Counted from the stretch's first letter, positions 8,391-19,308 are shown. The stretch is DNA of 64,000 nt from Citrobacter sp. (GCA_019415335.1 DXKH01000031.1:1-64000); one strand, 5' to 3'. A program made the numbers and translations. Notes: a model not told the origin generated them from the sequence alone.

Positions 8391-8417
8391 ACTCTCACTC
8401 CTCAAGCTTTATCGAAT

Positions 8418-8436
8418 GATAATAATTCTCATTATA
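8418..8436. promoter_or_regulatory. Fur box upstream of gpmA
   Basis: GATAATAATTCTCATTATA matches the 19-bp Fur consensus (GATAATGATAATCATTATC) at 15 positions. E. coli gpmA is also reported to be Fur-repressed. The iron-type ABC transporter lies on the other side of gpmA. Confidence 0.75.
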
Positions 8437-8571
8437 TTGCCGTGACGGGGCAGCGGCAATGCTTACGCATAACCATAGCGAAAATAGTGCAGCAGTGTAA
8501 GGTTCTTGTGAACTCTGAGTTGCGATTTTGTCTTTGAGTGGTGGGGATTTGAGCAGAGCGAGATATCTTAA

Positions 8572-8600
8572 GCCCGATACGCAGGCGCTATCGGGCATTT
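8572..8600. terminator. hairpin downstream of galM, possible terminator
   Basis: GCCCGATA / TATCGGGC stem with a 9-nt loop, 24 bp past the galM stop. T-rich sequence (ATTTT) follows on the plus side only, so it may act as a 3'-end stabilising hairpin for the gal transcript rather than as an efficient intrinsic terminator. Confidence 0.5.
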
Positions 8601-8619
8601 TACAGGGGGGGGCGCACCC

Positions 8620-9660
8620 TCAGGAAGGAATAAAGCGATATTCCGTCAGGCTGGTGTACTCTTCACCGGGACGCAGAATGCAGTCTGGCTGTGGCCATTC
8701 TGGATGATTCGGACTGTCCGGCAGGAATTCACTCTCCAGCGCCAGGCCCTGATAATCGCTGTAGGCATTGGGTCCGCGTGAAGAGGTGCCGCCGAGAAAG
8801 TTACCGGAGTAAAACTGCAGCGCTGGGGCCGAGGTGTAAACCTCCATTTGTAGTTTCCCGTCTTCAGAAGCAAGCAGGGCAACCGGCTTTTTACTGTCGC
8901 CTTTTGCCTGCAGCAGGAAAGCGTGATCGTAACCCTTCACTTTGCGCTGGTCGTCATCGGCAAGAAATTCGCTGGCGATCACTTTCGCGGTGCGGAAATC
9001 AAAGGAGGTTCCGGCGACCGGTTTCAGACCGTCGCGTGGGATCCCGCCTTCATCCACCGGCAGATACTCATCCGCCAGAAGCTGCAGCTTATGGTTGCGC
9101 ACATCGGTCTGATCGCCGTCAAGGTTGAAGTAGACGTGGTTAGTCAGATTCACCGGACACGGCTTATCCACCGTTGCGCGATAGGTAATGGAGATGCGGT
9201 TGTCATCGGTCAGACGATACTGCACCGTGGCGCAGAGATTGCCCGGAAAGCCCTGATCGCCATCGTCTGAGCTTATGGCAAACAGAACCTGACGCTCATT
9301 GTGGTTAACGATTTGCCAGCGGCGTTTATCAAATCCGTCCGGCCCGCCGTGCAACTGGTTGACGCCCTGGCTCGGTTGCAGAGTTACCGTTTCCCCGTTG
9401 AGGGCATAGCGGCTATCGGCGATGCGGTTGGCGTAACGACCAATTGAGGCGCCCAGAAACGCCGCCTGATCCTGATAATGCTCCGGACTGGCACAACCCA
9501 GCAACGCTTCACGCACACAGCCGTCGGAAAGGGGAATGCGGGCCGAGAGTAACGTAGCACCCCAGTCCATCAGCGTGACCACCATCCCTGCGCCATTGCG
9601 CAGGGTTAACAGGCGATACGGCTGACCATCGGGTGCCAGTGCGGGTGTTTCATTCAGCAC
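8620..9660 (-). CDS. galM: galactose mutarotase (aldose 1-epimerase) GalM
   Basis: Interconverts beta- and alpha-D-galactose, feeding the alpha form to GalK. 346 residues. The catalytic His lies in TNHVYFNL (about 175) and the catalytic Glu in LESEF (about 309). GTG start at 9660, preceded by AAGGAGCAG and giving the same N terminus as E. coli ([14 protein letters not shown]). It overlaps the galK end by 7 bp. Last gene of galETKM. Confidence 0.97.
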   Translation of the reverse strand: MLNETPALAPDGQPYRLLTLRNGAGMVVTLMDWGATLLSARIPLSDGCVREALLGCASPEHYQDQAAFLGASIGRYANRIADSRYALNGETVTLQPSQGVNQLHGGPDGFDKRRWQIVNHNERQVLFAISSDDGDQGFPGNLCATVQYRLTDDNRISITYRATVDKPCPVNLTNHVYFNLDGDQTDVRNHKLQLLADEYLPVDEGGIPRDGLKPVAGTSFDFRTAKVIASEFLADDDQRKVKGYDHAFLLQAKGDSKKPVALLASEDGKLQMEVYTSAPALQFYSGNFLGGTSSRGPNAYSDYQGLALESEFLPDSPNHPEWPQPDCILRPGEEYTSLTEYRFIPS

Positions 9661-10802
9661 TGTCCTGCTCCTTGTGATGGTTTGCACACATAGAATGTTT
9701 CTTTGATACCGGTTTTGGTTTCGTACTGTTCAGCTACGGCTTGCTGGACGGCAGGGACCAGCGCTTCCGGGAGCAGCGCAACGACACAACCGCCAAATCC
9801 GCCGCCGGTCATGCGCACGCCGCCTTTGTCGCCAATCGTAGCTTTGACGATGTCAACCAGCGTATCAATCTGCGGCACAGTGATTTCGAAATCATCACGC
9901 ATTGAGGCGTGCGATTCCGCCATCAGTTGTCCCATGCGTTGCAGATCGCCTTTTTCCAGCGCGCTGGCGGCTTCAACAGTACGTGCATTCTCAGTTAACA
10001 CATGGCGGACGCGTTTGGCAACCAGCGGGTCCAGTTCATTCGCCACGGCGTTAAAGGTATCGAGACTGACATCACGCAATGCCGGCTGCTGGAAGAAACG
10101 CGCGCCCGTTTCACACTGTTGACGGCGCGTGTTGTACTCGCTGCCGACCAGCGTGCGCTTAAAGTTGCTGTTGATGATGACGATCGCCACGCCTTCTGGC
10201 ATGGAGACCGCTTTAGTACCCAGTGTCCGGCAGTCGATCAGCAGGGCATGATCCTTCTTGCCCAGCGCGGAAATGAGCTGATCCATAATCCCGCAGTTAC
10301 AGCCGACAAACTGGTTTTCCGCTTCCTGACCGTTGAGCGCAATCTGCGCACCGTCCAGCTGCAGATGATAAAGCTGCTGGAACACGGTACCGACGGCCAC
10401 TTCCAGCGAGGCGGAAGAGCTCAGACCCGCGCCCTGCGGAACATTACCGCTGATCACCAGGTCCGCGCCGCCAAAGCTGCTGTCGCGTTTGAGCAGGTGC
10501 TTCACCACGCCGCGTACGTAGTTTGCCCACTGCTGGCTGTCATGGGTCACGATGGGGGCATCGAGGGAGAACTCGTCACTCTGATTATCGTAATCGGCCG
10601 CAATGACGCGGATCAGACGGTCGTTGCGGGCAGCGCAACTGATGACGGTTTGATAGTCAATGGCGCAGGGCAACACAAAGCCGTCGTTATAATCGGTATG
10701 TTCACCGATGAGATTGACGCGGCCTGGCGCCTGAATAGTGTGGGTTGCAGGGTAGCCGAATTTTTCAGCAAACAGAGATTGTGTTTTCTCTTTCAGACTC
10801 AT
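9654..10802 (-). CDS. galK: galactokinase GalK
   Basis: Phosphorylates alpha-D-galactose with ATP to galactose-1-phosphate. 382-residue GHMP kinase with the galactokinase signature [15 protein letters not shown] (about 28-42), ATP loop [13 protein letters not shown] (about 125-137), catalytic Asp in CGIMDQ, and GGGFGGC near 346. Two bp after galT, consistent with coupled translation. Confidence 0.98.
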   Translation of the reverse strand: MSLKEKTQSLFAEKFGYPATHTIQAPGRVNLIGEHTDYNDGFVLPCAIDYQTVISCAARNDRLIRVIAADYDNQSDEFSLDAPIVTHDSQQWANYVRGVVKHLLKRDSSFGGADLVISGNVPQGAGLSSSASLEVAVGTVFQQLYHLQLDGAQIALNGQEAENQFVGCNCGIMDQLISALGKKDHALLIDCRTLGTKAVSMPEGVAIVIINSNFKRTLVGSEYNTRRQQCETGARFFQQPALRDVSLDTFNAVANELDPLVAKRVRHVLTENARTVEAASALEKGDLQRMGQLMAESHASMRDDFEITVPQIDTLVDIVKATIGDKGGVRMTGGGFGGCVVALLPEALVPAVQQAVAEQYETKTGIKETFYVCKPSQGAGQC

Positions 10803-10804
10803 TT

Positions 10805-11851
10805 TTATACTCCGGATTCGCGAAAATGGATGTCGCTGACCGCGCGCAGACGCTCTGCCGCTTGTTCCGCTGTGAGATCGCGCTGGGTCTCAGCCAGCAT
10901 TTCGTAACCGACCATAAATTTACGGACGGTCGCGGAGCGCAACAGTGGCGGATAAAAGTGCGCGTGTAACTGCCAGTGTCCGTTCTCTTCGCCGTTAAAC
11001 GGCGCACCGTGCCAGCCCATCGAATACGGGAAGGAACACTGGAACAGGTTGTCATAACGACTGGTCAGTTTTTTTAACGCCAGCGCAAGGTCTGCGCGCT
11101 GTTCGTCGGTCAAATCGGTAATGCGCAACACGTGCGCTTTCGGCAGTAATAGCGTTTCGAACGGCCACGCCGCCCAGTAAGGCACGACAGCCAGCCAGTG
11201 ATCGGTTTCTACTACCGTACGGCTGCCGTCAGCCAGTTCGCGCTGCACGTAGTCGACCAGCATCGGTGACCCCTGCTCAGCAAAATAAGCGCTTTGCAGA
11301 CGATCTTCGCGTTCGGCTTCGTTTGGCAGGAAACTGTTGGCCCAAATCTGTCCGTGGGGGTGGGGATTCGAGCAGCCCATCGCTGCCCCTTTGTTTTCAA
11401 AAACCTGTACCCAGGGATAACGTTTCCCGAGGTCAGCGGTTTGCTCTTGCCAGGTTTTCACTATTTCGGTCAGGGCAGGAACGCTAAGTTCCGGCAGGGT
11501 TTTACTGTGATCCGGCGAGAAGCAAATGACACGACTGGTGCCGCGTGCGCTCTGGCAGCGCATCAGCGGGTCGTGACTGTCCGGTGCGTCGGGTGTATCC
11601 GTCATCAGCGCGGCAAAGTCATTGGTGAAGACATACGTCCCACTGTAATCCGGGTTTTTATCGCCGGTGACGCGGGTATTGCCCGCGCACAGGAAGCAAT
11701 CCGGGTCGCGTGCCGGCAGCACGTCGTTAGACGGCGTTTCTTGCGCCCCCTGCCAGGGGCGCTTGGCACGATGCGGCGACACCAGAATCCACTGGCCGGT
11801 GAGCGGATTAAAACGACGATGCGGATGATCGACGGGGTTGAATTGACTCAT
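10805..11851 (-). CDS. galT: galactose-1-phosphate uridylyltransferase GalT
   Basis: Transfers UMP from UDP-glucose to galactose-1-phosphate, yielding UDP-galactose and glucose-1-phosphate. 348 residues of the HIT superfamily. Active-site [10 protein letters not shown] with the uridylylated second His (His166), and zinc ligands including the CFLCAG cysteines (about 52-55). Lies 8 bp after galE in the gal operon. Confidence 0.98.
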   Translation of the reverse strand: MSQFNPVDHPHRRFNPLTGQWILVSPHRAKRPWQGAQETPSNDVLPARDPDCFLCAGNTRVTGDKNPDYSGTYVFTNDFAALMTDTPDAPDSHDPLMRCQSARGTSRVICFSPDHSKTLPELSVPALTEIVKTWQEQTADLGKRYPWVQVFENKGAAMGCSNPHPHGQIWANSFLPNEAEREDRLQSAYFAEQGSPMLVDYVQRELADGSRTVVETDHWLAVVPYWAAWPFETLLLPKAHVLRITDLTDEQRADLALALKKLTSRYDNLFQCSFPYSMGWHGAPFNGEENGHWQLHAHFYPPLLRSATVRKFMVGYEMLAETQRDLTAEQAAERLRAVSDIHFRESGV

Positions 11852-11859
11852 GATGTTTC

Positions 11860-12876
11860 TTAATCCTCGTATCCCTGCGGATGACGCGACTGCCAGTGCC
11901 AGGTGTCTTGCGCCATTTCATCAAGCGTGCGTGTTACGCGCCAGTCCAGTTCGCGGTCGGCTTTGCTGGCATCCGCCCAGTAGGCAGGCAGGTCACCATC
12001 ACGACGCGGAGCAAAATGATAATTCACCGGTTTGCCGCAGGCTTTACTGAAGGCATTGACCACGTCCAGCACGCTGCTGCCGACGCCTGCACCGAGGTTG
12101 TAAATATGGACGCCCTGTTTGCCCGCCAGTTTTTCCATCGCAGCAACGTGACCGTCAGCAAGATCCATCACGTGGATGTAATCGCGTACGCCGGTGCCGT
12201 CTTCGGTCGGGTAGTCGTTGCCAAAAATGGCGAGGGAGTCGCGACGGCCTACTGCAACCTGGGCGATGTACGGCATCAGGTTATTCGGGATGCCCTGCGG
12301 ATCTTCGCCCATATCACCTGATGGATGCGCGCCGACCGGATTGAAATAGCGCAGCAGCGCGATGCTCCATTCCGGCTGCGCTTTTTGCAGATCGGTGAGG
12401 ATTTGTTCGACCATCAACTTGCTTTTGCCGTAAGGACTTTGCGGCGTACCGGTCGGGAAGCTTTCAACGTAAGGGATTTTCGGCTGGTCGCCGTAGACGG
12501 TTGCCGATGAGCTGAAAATGAAGTTTTTGACGCCGGCGGCACGCATGGCACCTACCAGTCGCAGCGTTCCGTTGACGTTGTTGTCATAGTATTCCAGCGG
12601 TTTTGCAACGGATTCGCCGACGGCCTTCAACCCGGCAAAATGGATGACGGTGTCAATGGCGTGATCGTGCAGGATCTCGGTCATCAGCGCTTCGTTACGG
12701 ATATCGCCTTCAACAAACGTTGGATGTTTGCCGCTCAGGCGTTCGATAACAGGCAGTACGCTGCGCTTACTGTTACAGAGGTTATCAAGGATGACGACGT
12801 CATGACCGTTTTTCAGTAACTGTACACAAGTATGACTTCCTATGTAACCGCTACCACCGGTGACCAAAACTCTCAT
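11860..12876 (-). CDS. galE: UDP-glucose 4-epimerase GalE
   Basis: Interconverts UDP-galactose and UDP-glucose with tightly bound NAD+. 338-residue short-chain dehydrogenase fold: NAD loop [10 protein letters not shown] (7-16), catalytic Ser in SSSATVYG (about 124) and YGKSK with Tyr149/Lys153. First gene of galETKM. The internal Gal operator lies within its first 12 codons. Confidence 0.98.
   Translation of the reverse strand: MRVLVTGGSGYIGSHTCVQLLKNGHDVVILDNLCNSKRSVLPVIERLSGKHPTFVEGDIRNEALMTEILHDHAIDTVIHFAGLKAVGESVAKPLEYYDNNVNGTLRLVGAMRAAGVKNFIFSSSATVYGDQPKIPYVESFPTGTPQSPYGKSKLMVEQILTDLQKAQPEWSIALLRYFNPVGAHPSGDMGEDPQGIPNNLMPYIAQVAVGRRDSLAIFGNDYPTEDGTGVRDYIHVMDLADGHVAAMEKLAGKQGVHIYNLGAGVGSSVLDVVNAFSKACGKPVNYHFAPRRDGDLPAYWADASKADRELDWRVTRTLDEMAQDTWHWQSRHPQGYED
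12842..12857. promoter_or_regulatory. internal Gal operator OI
   Basis: Minus strand reads GTGGTAGCGGTTACAT, identical as I recall it to E. coli galOI. It lies inside galE codons, 113 bp from the external operator. GalR or GalS dimers at both sites form the repression loop in E. coli. Confidence 0.92.
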
Positions 12877-12908
12877 AATTCGCTCCGTTAAGCTTATGGT
12901 ATGGAATT

Positions 12909-12919
12909 ACCATAGCATA
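12909..12919 (-). promoter_or_regulatory. overlapping galP1 and galP2 -10 boxes
   Basis: Minus strand carries TATGCT and TATGGT offset by 5 bp, the same paired -10 elements as E. coli galP2 and galP1, at the matching distance from the CRP site and operator OE. Confidence 0.85.
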
Positions 12920-12932
12920 ACAAAGATGCGAA

Positions 12933-12954
12933 AAGTGTGACATGGAATAAAATA
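12933..12954. promoter_or_regulatory. CRP site of the gal promoter
   Basis: AAGTGTGACATGGAATAAAA: one good half (TGTGA) and one degenerate half, as in the E. coli gal CRP site near -41.5. It lies directly between OE and the -10 elements. Confidence 0.85.
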
Positions 12955-12970
12955 GTGGAATCGTTTACAC
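12955..12970. promoter_or_regulatory. external Gal operator OE
   Basis: Minus strand reads GTGTAAACGATTCCAC, identical to the E. coli external gal operator and abutting the CRP site. Confidence 0.95.
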
Positions 12971-13047
12971 TCGCGATTTCTCACGCTGAGCCATCAATTA
13001 TTCGATTGTAAATCATAAACTTTAAGAATGATTGCGCCTTTTATCCG

Positions 13048-13072
13048 AAAAAAAAAGGGCGCTTTCGCGCCC
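13048..13072 (-). terminator. modEF terminator
   Basis: On the minus strand GGGCGC / GCGCCC with a GAAA loop followed by nine T residues, 12 bp after the modF stop. Confidence 0.95.
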
Positions 13073-13083
13073 ACGGATGAAAA

Positions 13084-14556
13084 CTAGCGTAACTGCGTTT
13101 GCTGATAAGTATACGTCTCGCCGTCTGGCACAAACTCCAGACGGTGGGTGATGCAGGCCGGCGCATCTTCAGCGTGATGGGAGACAAACAGCAGTTGTGT
13201 GTCACCTTCGCTAATCAACACGTCGACAAAACGACGGATAAGCTGGCGGTTCAGCGGATCCAGTCCCTGTAAGGGTTCGTCGAGAATCAGCAGGGTCGGA
13301 TGCTTAACCAATGCCCGGGCGATCAGCGCCAGTCGCTGTTGCCCCCAGGAGAGACTATGAAACGGCGCGTCAGCGGTGCGTTTATCGATACCCAGAATGT
13401 CCAGCCACTGCTGCGCGAGTTTCTGCTGACGATCCGACACGGCCTGATAAATCCCGATGGAATCGAAATAGCCAGACAGAATCACATTGCGTACCGTGGT
13501 GCTCACCCGGTAGTCAAGATGCAGGCTGCTACTGACGTAGCCAATGTGTTTTTTGATATCCCAGATGGTTTCACCACTGCCACGACGGCGGCCAAACAGC
13601 GTCAGATCGTTGCTGTATCCCTGCGGATGATCACCGGTAATCAGACTGAGCAACGTCGATTTCCCGGCGCCGTTGGGACCGACGATCTGCCAGTGCTCAC
13701 CGGGATCCACCTGCCAGCTCAGACGATCAAGAATAGGGCGATCGTTGTACGACACGACGCCCTCTTTGAGGATGATCCGTGGCATCTCGGCGGACAGAGC
13801 AGGGTGGGCGGCGGGTTCGTCTGCTTCAGGCAATGCGACCCCTTCCAGTCGCTCACTATGGGCAAGTTGGGCGATCAGCGCCTGCTGGAGTAAGGCGGCT
13901 TTCGCCCCGGTTTCCGTTAAGGTGCAGTCAACCAGCACGCCGGCATACTGAACGAATGCCGGGATTTCATCAAAGCGGTTCAACACCAGCACCAGCGTGA
14001 TGCCGGACTGATGCAGCGTTTCAAGCAGTGCGGCTAACTGCTGGCGGGAGGCGACGTCCAGACCATCAAACGGCTCATCGAGAATCAACAAATCAGGCTC
14101 AGACATCAGCGCCTGACAGAGCAGCGTTTTACGCGTTTCGCCGGTAGAGAGATATTTGAAGCGGCGATCGAGCAGGTGAGTGATCCCAAACTGCTGCGCC
14201 AGCGTTGCACAACGGGTGGGGTCTTTCATCTCATCCTGAATGATCTCTGCCGTGGTGCGTCCGGTATCTTCTTCACCAGGGCTGAGCATGTCGGTGTTGT
14301 TACGCTGCCATTCATCGCTGACCAGTTTCTGCAGTTGTTCGAAGGAGAGACGGGTCATCCGCGAGAATACGCACTGGCGTTCGCCTTTGAGAAGCGGTAA
14401 CTCGCCAGCCAGTGCGCGCGCCAGCGCCGATTTTCCGCTTCCGTTTGAACCGACAAACGCCCAACTTTCACCCGCGTTTAGCGTCACGAAATCCAGGTGA
14501 AGCGTTTTTGTATCGCTAAGACGAAACGTGCCTTGCGAAATATGCAACGATGACAT
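13084..14556 (-). CDS. modF: ModF, tandem ATP-binding protein of the mod locus
   Basis: Soluble protein with two ABC ATPase domains and no membrane part. 490 residues. First domain: Walker A GSNGSGKS (about 36-43), signature LSTGET, Walker B LLILDEP. Second domain: GPNGAGKST (about 264-272), LSWGQQ, LLILDEP. Its role in E. coli remains unclear; mutants have little molybdate phenotype. The start at 14556 (MSSLHIS) matches E. coli; the 8-codon upstream extension is not needed. Downstream of modE, 97 bp apart. Confidence 0.95.
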   Translation of the reverse strand: MSSLHISQGTFRLSDTKTLHLDFVTLNAGESWAFVGSNGSGKSALARALAGELPLLKGERQCVFSRMTRLSFEQLQKLVSDEWQRNNTDMLSPGEEDTGRTTAEIIQDEMKDPTRCATLAQQFGITHLLDRRFKYLSTGETRKTLLCQALMSEPDLLILDEPFDGLDVASRQQLAALLETLHQSGITLVLVLNRFDEIPAFVQYAGVLVDCTLTETGAKAALLQQALIAQLAHSERLEGVALPEADEPAAHPALSAEMPRIILKEGVVSYNDRPILDRLSWQVDPGEHWQIVGPNGAGKSTLLSLITGDHPQGYSNDLTLFGRRRGSGETIWDIKKHIGYVSSSLHLDYRVSTTVRNVILSGYFDSIGIYQAVSDRQQKLAQQWLDILGIDKRTADAPFHSLSWGQQRLALIARALVKHPTLLILDEPLQGLDPLNRQLIRRFVDVLISEGDTQLLFVSHHAEDAPACITHRLEFVPDGETYTYQQTQLR

Positions 14557-14653
14557 TTTGTATCCCATTTTTTGCAGCAATGATGACAGGGATACGTGTT
14601 CCGGGAAGGAATGTCAATGTGATTTAAACATGTTGCAATGACAACGTTCTACA

Positions 14654-15442
14654 TCAGCACAACGTCGCGAGAATCACTCTGTCGGCATTGAAATACGCTG
14701 TCACATTCGCGCCTTCGTTCAGCGATGCGGCGTCGTCCACCGGCACGGTGGCGCACAGTATCTGGCCGTCCGGTAGCGTCATCAATACTTCACACTGTTC
14801 TGAGCCGCGTTCAATATGATTGATAATGCCCTGGAGTTGGTTATCCGCGGCCTGGGCGATGGCATCGTCCTGGGTAATCCCCACCCACGGCGCTTTCAGC
14901 AGCACGAGAACTTCTTTGCCTTCATCAAGCCCCAGTCGTTCGCCGCTCTGGGCAGTAATCGCTACTTTCAGTCGCGTTTCACCATCGGCCAACAGCACGT
15001 CGACATGCTGCTGTACCTGATCGCGATCGCGGGCGGTAATAGTGCCAAACCACTGGTTACGCGCACTGGTTTGCAGAGAAAAACGCGAGATGGCCGCCAA
15101 CAGACTGTTGAGCGGCAGCGCGTCATCGTCGCTTAAGACATCGAAGGCTTTTTGCTGAATTTGCGCCAGCAGATCGTAAAGCTGGATCAGGCGCTGACCG
15201 TAGCGGGTTAACACCGCGCCACCGCCGCCTTTACCGCCTGTCGCGCGGTCAACCAGCGTCTGTTCGCTGAGAAGGTTCATCTCATTAATCGCGTCCCAGG
15301 CGCTTTTATAGCTGATGCCTGCGTCTTTCGCGCCCTGACTAATGGAACCGGAAAGCGCAATATGCTTGAGCAAAGAGATGCGTCGGGGATCGGCAAACAG
15401 TTTTTGCTGAAGTTTCAGGGTAAGAAGGATTTCGGCTTGCAT
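14654..15442 (-). CDS. modE: molybdate-responsive regulator ModE
   Basis: Dimeric repressor/activator that binds DNA when loaded with molybdate. 262 residues: N-terminal winged helix-turn-helix (about 1-115, GAKDAGISYKSAWDAINEMN) and two C-terminal molbindin (Mop) domains, the first opening at SARNQWFGTI. Divergent from acrZ and modABC. Target sites are visible before modA (15842) and moaA (37677). Confidence 0.97.
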   Translation of the reverse strand: MQAEILLTLKLQQKLFADPRRISLLKHIALSGSISQGAKDAGISYKSAWDAINEMNLLSEQTLVDRATGGKGGGGAVLTRYGQRLIQLYDLLAQIQQKAFDVLSDDDALPLNSLLAAISRFSLQTSARNQWFGTITARDRDQVQQHVDVLLADGETRLKVAITAQSGERLGLDEGKEVLVLLKAPWVGITQDDAIAQAADNQLQGIINHIERGSEQCEVLMTLPDGQILCATVPVDDAASLNEGANVTAYFNADRVILATLC

Positions 15443-15444
15443 AA

Positions 15445-15720
<276 letters not shown>

Positions 15721-15726
15721 TTTTCC

Positions 15727-15755
15727 AAACGCCCGCTCAGTCGGGCGTTTTTGTT
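15727..15755 (+). terminator. acrZ terminator
   Basis: AAACGCCCG / CGGGCGTTT stem with a CTCAGT loop and a T run, immediately after acrZ. Confidence 0.93.
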
Positions 15756-15841
15756 TTCTCAAGTTCTCTTCATTCCTGCCGATATTTTCTTTGCGTAACC
15801 TCTTATAGGTATCAATAACTTCTGGGAAAATCGTTGCTTTG

Positions 15842-15868
15842 TCGTTATATTTGCGTCTACATAACGAT
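15842..15868. promoter_or_regulatory. ModE operator of modABC
   Basis: TCGTTATAT-N7-TACATAACGA, an inverted repeat that fits the ModE site (CGTTATAT / ATATAACG type). It ends 18 bp before the modA start. Molybdate-loaded ModE is expected to repress here. Confidence 0.88.
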
Positions 15869-15886
15869 ACTCGAAAGGAGTTACAG

Positions 15887-16660
15887 ATGGCTCGTACATG
15901 GTTACGTTTGTTTGCTGGGGCAACATTATCACTGACGGTTGCCGGACAAACGCTGGCGGATGAAGGGAAAATCACGGTATTTGCTGCGGCGTCATTGACC
16001 AATGCAATGCAGGATATCGCGGCAGAGTACAAAAAAGAGAAGAATGTCGACGTGGTCTCCTCTTTTGCGTCGTCTTCAACGCTGGCTCGCCAGATAGAAG
16101 CCGGTGCGCCAGCGGATCTGTTCATTTCAGCCGATCAGAAATGGATGGACTATGCGGTCGATAAGAAATCGATTGATACCGCAACGCGTCAGACGCTGCT
16201 GGGCAACAACCTCGTGGTGGTTGCGCCAAAAGCCAGTGAGCAGAAAGATTTTACGATTGACAGCAAAACCAACTGGACGACGCTGCTGAACGGTGGTCGT
16301 CTGGCGGTAGGCGACCCGGAACACGTTCCGGCGGGGATCTACGCAAAAGAAGCACTGCAAAAACTGGGCGCCTGGGAGACACTGTCACCTAAACTGGCAC
16401 CAGCAGAAGATGTGCGCGGCGCACTGGCGCTGGTCGAGCGTAACGAAGCGCCGCTGGGTATCGTTTACGGTTCTGACGCGGTTGCCAGTAAAGGCGTTAA
16501 CGTCGTGGCCACCTTCCCGGAAGACTCGCACAAAAAAGTGGAATACCCCATCGCGATTGTTGATGGACATAAAAACGCCACGGTCAGCGCGTTCTATGAT
16601 TACCTGAAAGGACCGCAGGCTGCTGAAATCTTTAAACGTTACGGATTTACGACCAAGTAA
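15887..16660 (+). CDS. modA: periplasmic molybdate-binding protein ModA
   Basis: Captures molybdate or tungstate in the periplasm and delivers it to ModBC. 257 residues with a Sec signal peptide (cleavage after QTLA-DEGKIT near residue 24) and the oxyanion-binding motifs FAAASLTNAM, SSSTLARQIEAG and EDVRGALALVE. AAAGGAG precedes the ATG at 15887; the 16-codon upstream extension would run through the ModE operator. Stop and modB start overlap by one base. Confidence 0.97.
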   Translation: MARTWLRLFAGATLSLTVAGQTLADEGKITVFAAASLTNAMQDIAAEYKKEKNVDVVSSFASSSTLARQIEAGAPADLFISADQKWMDYAVDKKSIDTATRQTLLGNNLVVVAPKASEQKDFTIDSKTNWTTLLNGGRLAVGDPEHVPAGIYAKEALQKLGAWETLSPKLAPAEDVRGALALVERNEAPLGIVYGSDAVASKGVNVVATFPEDSHKKVEYPIAIVDGHKNATVSAFYDYLKGPQAAEIFKRYGFTTK

Positions 16661-17349
16661 TGATATTGACCGATCCCGAATGGCAGGCCGTTCTTCTGAG
16701 CCTGAAAGTGTCTTCCCTGGCCGTGCTGTTTAGTTTGCCGTTTGGGATCTTCTTTGCCTGGTTGCTGGTGCGCTGCTCCTTCCCAGGCAAATCCTTATTG
16801 GATAGCGTACTGCATCTGCCGCTGGTGTTACCGCCAGTGGTGGTCGGTTATCTGTTGCTGGTCTCAATGGGACGGCGCGGATTTATCGGCCAGTGGCTGT
16901 ACGACTGGTTCGGCATTACCTTTGCTTTCAGCTGGCGCGGCGCGGTACTGGCGGCGGCAGTGATGTCTTTTCCTTTGATGGTGCGGGCCATCCGGCTTGC
17001 GCTGGAAGGGGTGGATATCAAGCTGGAACAAGCCGCCCGGACGCTGGGCGCTGGACGCTGGCGCGTCTTCTTCACCATTACTCTCCCGCTGACGCTGCCT
17101 GGCATTATTGTTGGGACGGTGCTGGCGTTTGCCCGCTCGCTCGGCGAGTTTGGCGCCACGATTACCTTTGTTTCTAACATTCCCGGCGAAACGCGCACCA
17201 TTCCTTCGGCGATGTATACCCTGATTCAGACGCCGGGCGGTGAAAGCGCAGCGGCGAGATTGTGCCTTATCTCCATCGTACTGGCGCTGATTTCACTGTT
17301 AATTTCTGAATGGCTGGCGCGGCTCAGTCGCGAGCGGACGGGGCGATAA
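16660..17349 (+). CDS. modB: molybdate ABC transporter permease ModB
   Basis: Inner-membrane channel subunit of the molybdate importer. 229 residues with about five to six membrane helices and the EAA-like loop [20 protein letters not shown] (about residues 124-143) that docks ModC. TAATG junction with modA indicates coupled translation. Confidence 0.97.
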   Translation: MILTDPEWQAVLLSLKVSSLAVLFSLPFGIFFAWLLVRCSFPGKSLLDSVLHLPLVLPPVVVGYLLLVSMGRRGFIGQWLYDWFGITFAFSWRGAVLAAAVMSFPLMVRAIRLALEGVDIKLEQAARTLGAGRWRVFFTITLPLTLPGIIVGTVLAFARSLGEFGATITFVSNIPGETRTIPSAMYTLIQTPGGESAAARLCLISIVLALISLLISEWLARLSRERTGR

Positions 17350-17351
17350 TT

Positions 17352-18410
17352 ATGCTGGAACTCAATTTCTCCCAGACGCTGGGCACCCACTGCGTCACGC
17401 TCAACGAAACGCTGCCCGCCAGCGGTATCACCGCGATTTTTGGCGTTTCCGGTTCCGGAAAAACCTCGCTGATCAATGCTATCAGTGGTCTGACACGCCC
17501 GCAGAAAGGGCGCATTGTGCTCAATGGACGGGTGCTGAACGACGCGGAAAACCGCATCTGCCTGACCCCGGAAAAACGCCGGGTGGGCTATGTATTTCAG
17601 GATGCGCGCCTGTTTCCCCATTACAAAGTGCGCGGCAATCTGCGTTACGGTATGGCAAAAAGTATGGCGGGTCAGTTTGATAAGCTGGTGGCGCTGTTAG
17701 GCATTGAGCCCTTGCTCGACAGGCTGCCGGGGGGCCTTTCCGGTGGTGAAAAACAGCGTGTGGCGATTGGCCGGGCACTGCTGACCGCACCGGAATTGCT
17801 GTTGCTGGATGAGCCACTCGCCTCGCTGGATATTCCACGTAAACGCGAACTGTTGCCCTATTTGCAACGCCTGGCGCGGGAGATCAACATTCCCATGCTC
17901 TACGTCAGCCACTCGCTCGACGAAATTCTCCATCTGGCCGATAACGTGATGGTGCTGGAAGACGGTCAGGTGAAGGCGTTTGGCCCGCTGGAAGAGGTCT
18001 GGAGCAGCAGCGTGATGCATCCATGGCTGCCGAAAGAACAGCAGAGCAGCATCCTGAAAGTGATCGTGCTGGAGCATCATCCACATTATGCGATGACGGC
18101 ACTGGCGTTGGGCGACCAGCATTTATGGGTCAATAAGCTCGATGAGCCGCTGCAAGCCTCGCTGCGCATTCGCATTCAGGCGTCGGATGTCTCGCTGGTG
18201 CTACAGCCGCCGCAGCAGACCAGTATCCGCAATATCTTGCGCGCGAAAGTGACCCACTGCTACGACGATAACGGGCAGGTGGAAGTGCAGCTTGAGGTGG
18301 GGGGCAAAACGCTGTGGGCGCGCATTAGCCCATGGGCCAGGGATGAACTGGGGATCAAGCCTGGCCTCTGGCTGTACGCGCAGATTAAGAGCGTGTCGAT
18401 AACCGCCTGA
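17352..18410 (+). CDS. modC: molybdate ABC transporter ATPase ModC
   Basis: Drives ModB. 352 residues: Walker A GVSGSGKT (31-38), signature LSGGEKQR, Walker B LLLLDEP and H-loop in YVSHS in the ABC domain, then a C-terminal molbindin domain (about 285-350) that senses molybdate. The ATG at 17352, 2 bp after modB, gives the E. coli N terminus [10 protein letters not shown]. Its stop abuts the ybhA stop read from the other strand, leaving no room for a separate terminator. Confidence 0.97.
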   Translation: MLELNFSQTLGTHCVTLNETLPASGITAIFGVSGSGKTSLINAISGLTRPQKGRIVLNGRVLNDAENRICLTPEKRRVGYVFQDARLFPHYKVRGNLRYGMAKSMAGQFDKLVALLGIEPLLDRLPGGLSGGEKQRVAIGRALLTAPELLLLDEPLASLDIPRKRELLPYLQRLAREINIPMLYVSHSLDEILHLADNVMVLEDGQVKAFGPLEEVWSSSVMHPWLPKEQQSSILKVIVLEHHPHYAMTALALGDQHLWVNKLDEPLQASLRIRIQASDVSLVLQPPQQTSIRNILRAKVTHCYDDNGQVEVQLEVGGKTLWARISPWARDELGIKPGLWLYAQIKSVSITA

Positions 18411-19229
18411 TTACAGCAGCTGGCTATAGATGAATTTCGCGATGCTGTCGGTGGTATTATCGCCGATGACGACGTTAGCGCGTGCTTTGATTGCGTCATC
18501 CGCATTGCCCATCGCCACGCCGGTACCAGCTGCCTCCAGCATGCTGATGTCGTTGTAGTTATCCCCAAAGGCAATCACGTTTTCCATCGACCCACCCTGA
18601 GATTCAACCCACTCGGTCAGGCGTTTGCCTTTGCTGTTACCCTGGCGGGCAATATCGACCTGATCGTGCCAGGACCATTCGCACTCAAGGCCCAACTGCT
18701 CTTCGACATGCTTGCCAAATTGCTGCAGTTTAGGGATATCTTCATCTGTCAGGGCGAATTTCCACACCGCGTTAACATCATGCGCCGCCTGCGCCAGCGA
18801 CGGCACTTGAGTGAAGACCGGGCGTTGTTCTGGCGGCAGCGTCTGCGCCCAGTTTGATGTGCGAATGACATGGCCGGTCGGACGCTCGTACAGCATGGCG
18901 TCATCGACATACATCAGGCCGTGAATCTGATGCGCTTCCAGCAGCGTAATAAGCTGTAGTGCCTGGTTAACCGGCAGAGGATCGGCTGCAAGAACGTTTT
19001 TTGCGTGATAATCATACAAATAGGTGCCATTACAGCAAATTGCAGGTGTATCCAGCGCCAGTGCCTGATAAAAAGGATGAATCGCGACGTGATGACGGCC
19101 GGTGACGATGATAAGTTGATAGCCTGCCGCTCTGGCGCGTGACAGCGCTTCGACAGACGAGGGGAGCAGGGTCTTTTGCGGGGTCAGCAGGGTTCCATCT
19201 AAATCCAGGGCAATCACGCGAGCGGTCAT
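18411..19229 (-). CDS. ybhA: HAD-superfamily pyridoxal phosphate phosphatase YbhA
   Basis: Cof-type HAD hydrolase; E. coli YbhA dephosphorylates pyridoxal 5'-phosphate and sugar phosphates. 272 residues with nucleophile motif ALDLDGTLL (Asp8/Asp10), motif II VTGRH, motif III lysine in NSKGKRL, and motif IV FGDNYNDISML. The start at 19229 (MTARVIALD) is conserved; the in-frame region upstream passes through a repeat element. Confidence 0.93.
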   Translation of the reverse strand: MTARVIALDLDGTLLTPQKTLLPSSVEALSRARAAGYQLIIVTGRHHVAIHPFYQALALDTPAICCNGTYLYDYHAKNVLAADPLPVNQALQLITLLEAHQIHGLMYVDDAMLYERPTGHVIRTSNWAQTLPPEQRPVFTQVPSLAQAAHDVNAVWKFALTDEDIPKLQQFGKHVEEQLGLECEWSWHDQVDIARQGNSKGKRLTEWVESQGGSMENVIAFGDNYNDISMLEAAGTGVAMGNADDAIKARANVVIGDNTTDSIAKFIYSQLL

Positions 19230-19308
19230 ATCGTCATCCCGATTAACATTGAAAATTTTGTCTGCCCGAATGGTACACCGGGACGGGGAGCAGGCAAAAT
19301 TTTGTGCG

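Noticed and set aside
10002..10907. Open frame of 301 codons antisense to galK
   Set aside because: galK is fully conserved over the same bases; no independent evidence for coding on the other strand.
13048..13072. Terminator at 13048-13072 as a gal operon element
   Set aside because: The T run lies on the minus strand after modF and upstream of the gal promoter, so it ends modEF transcription.
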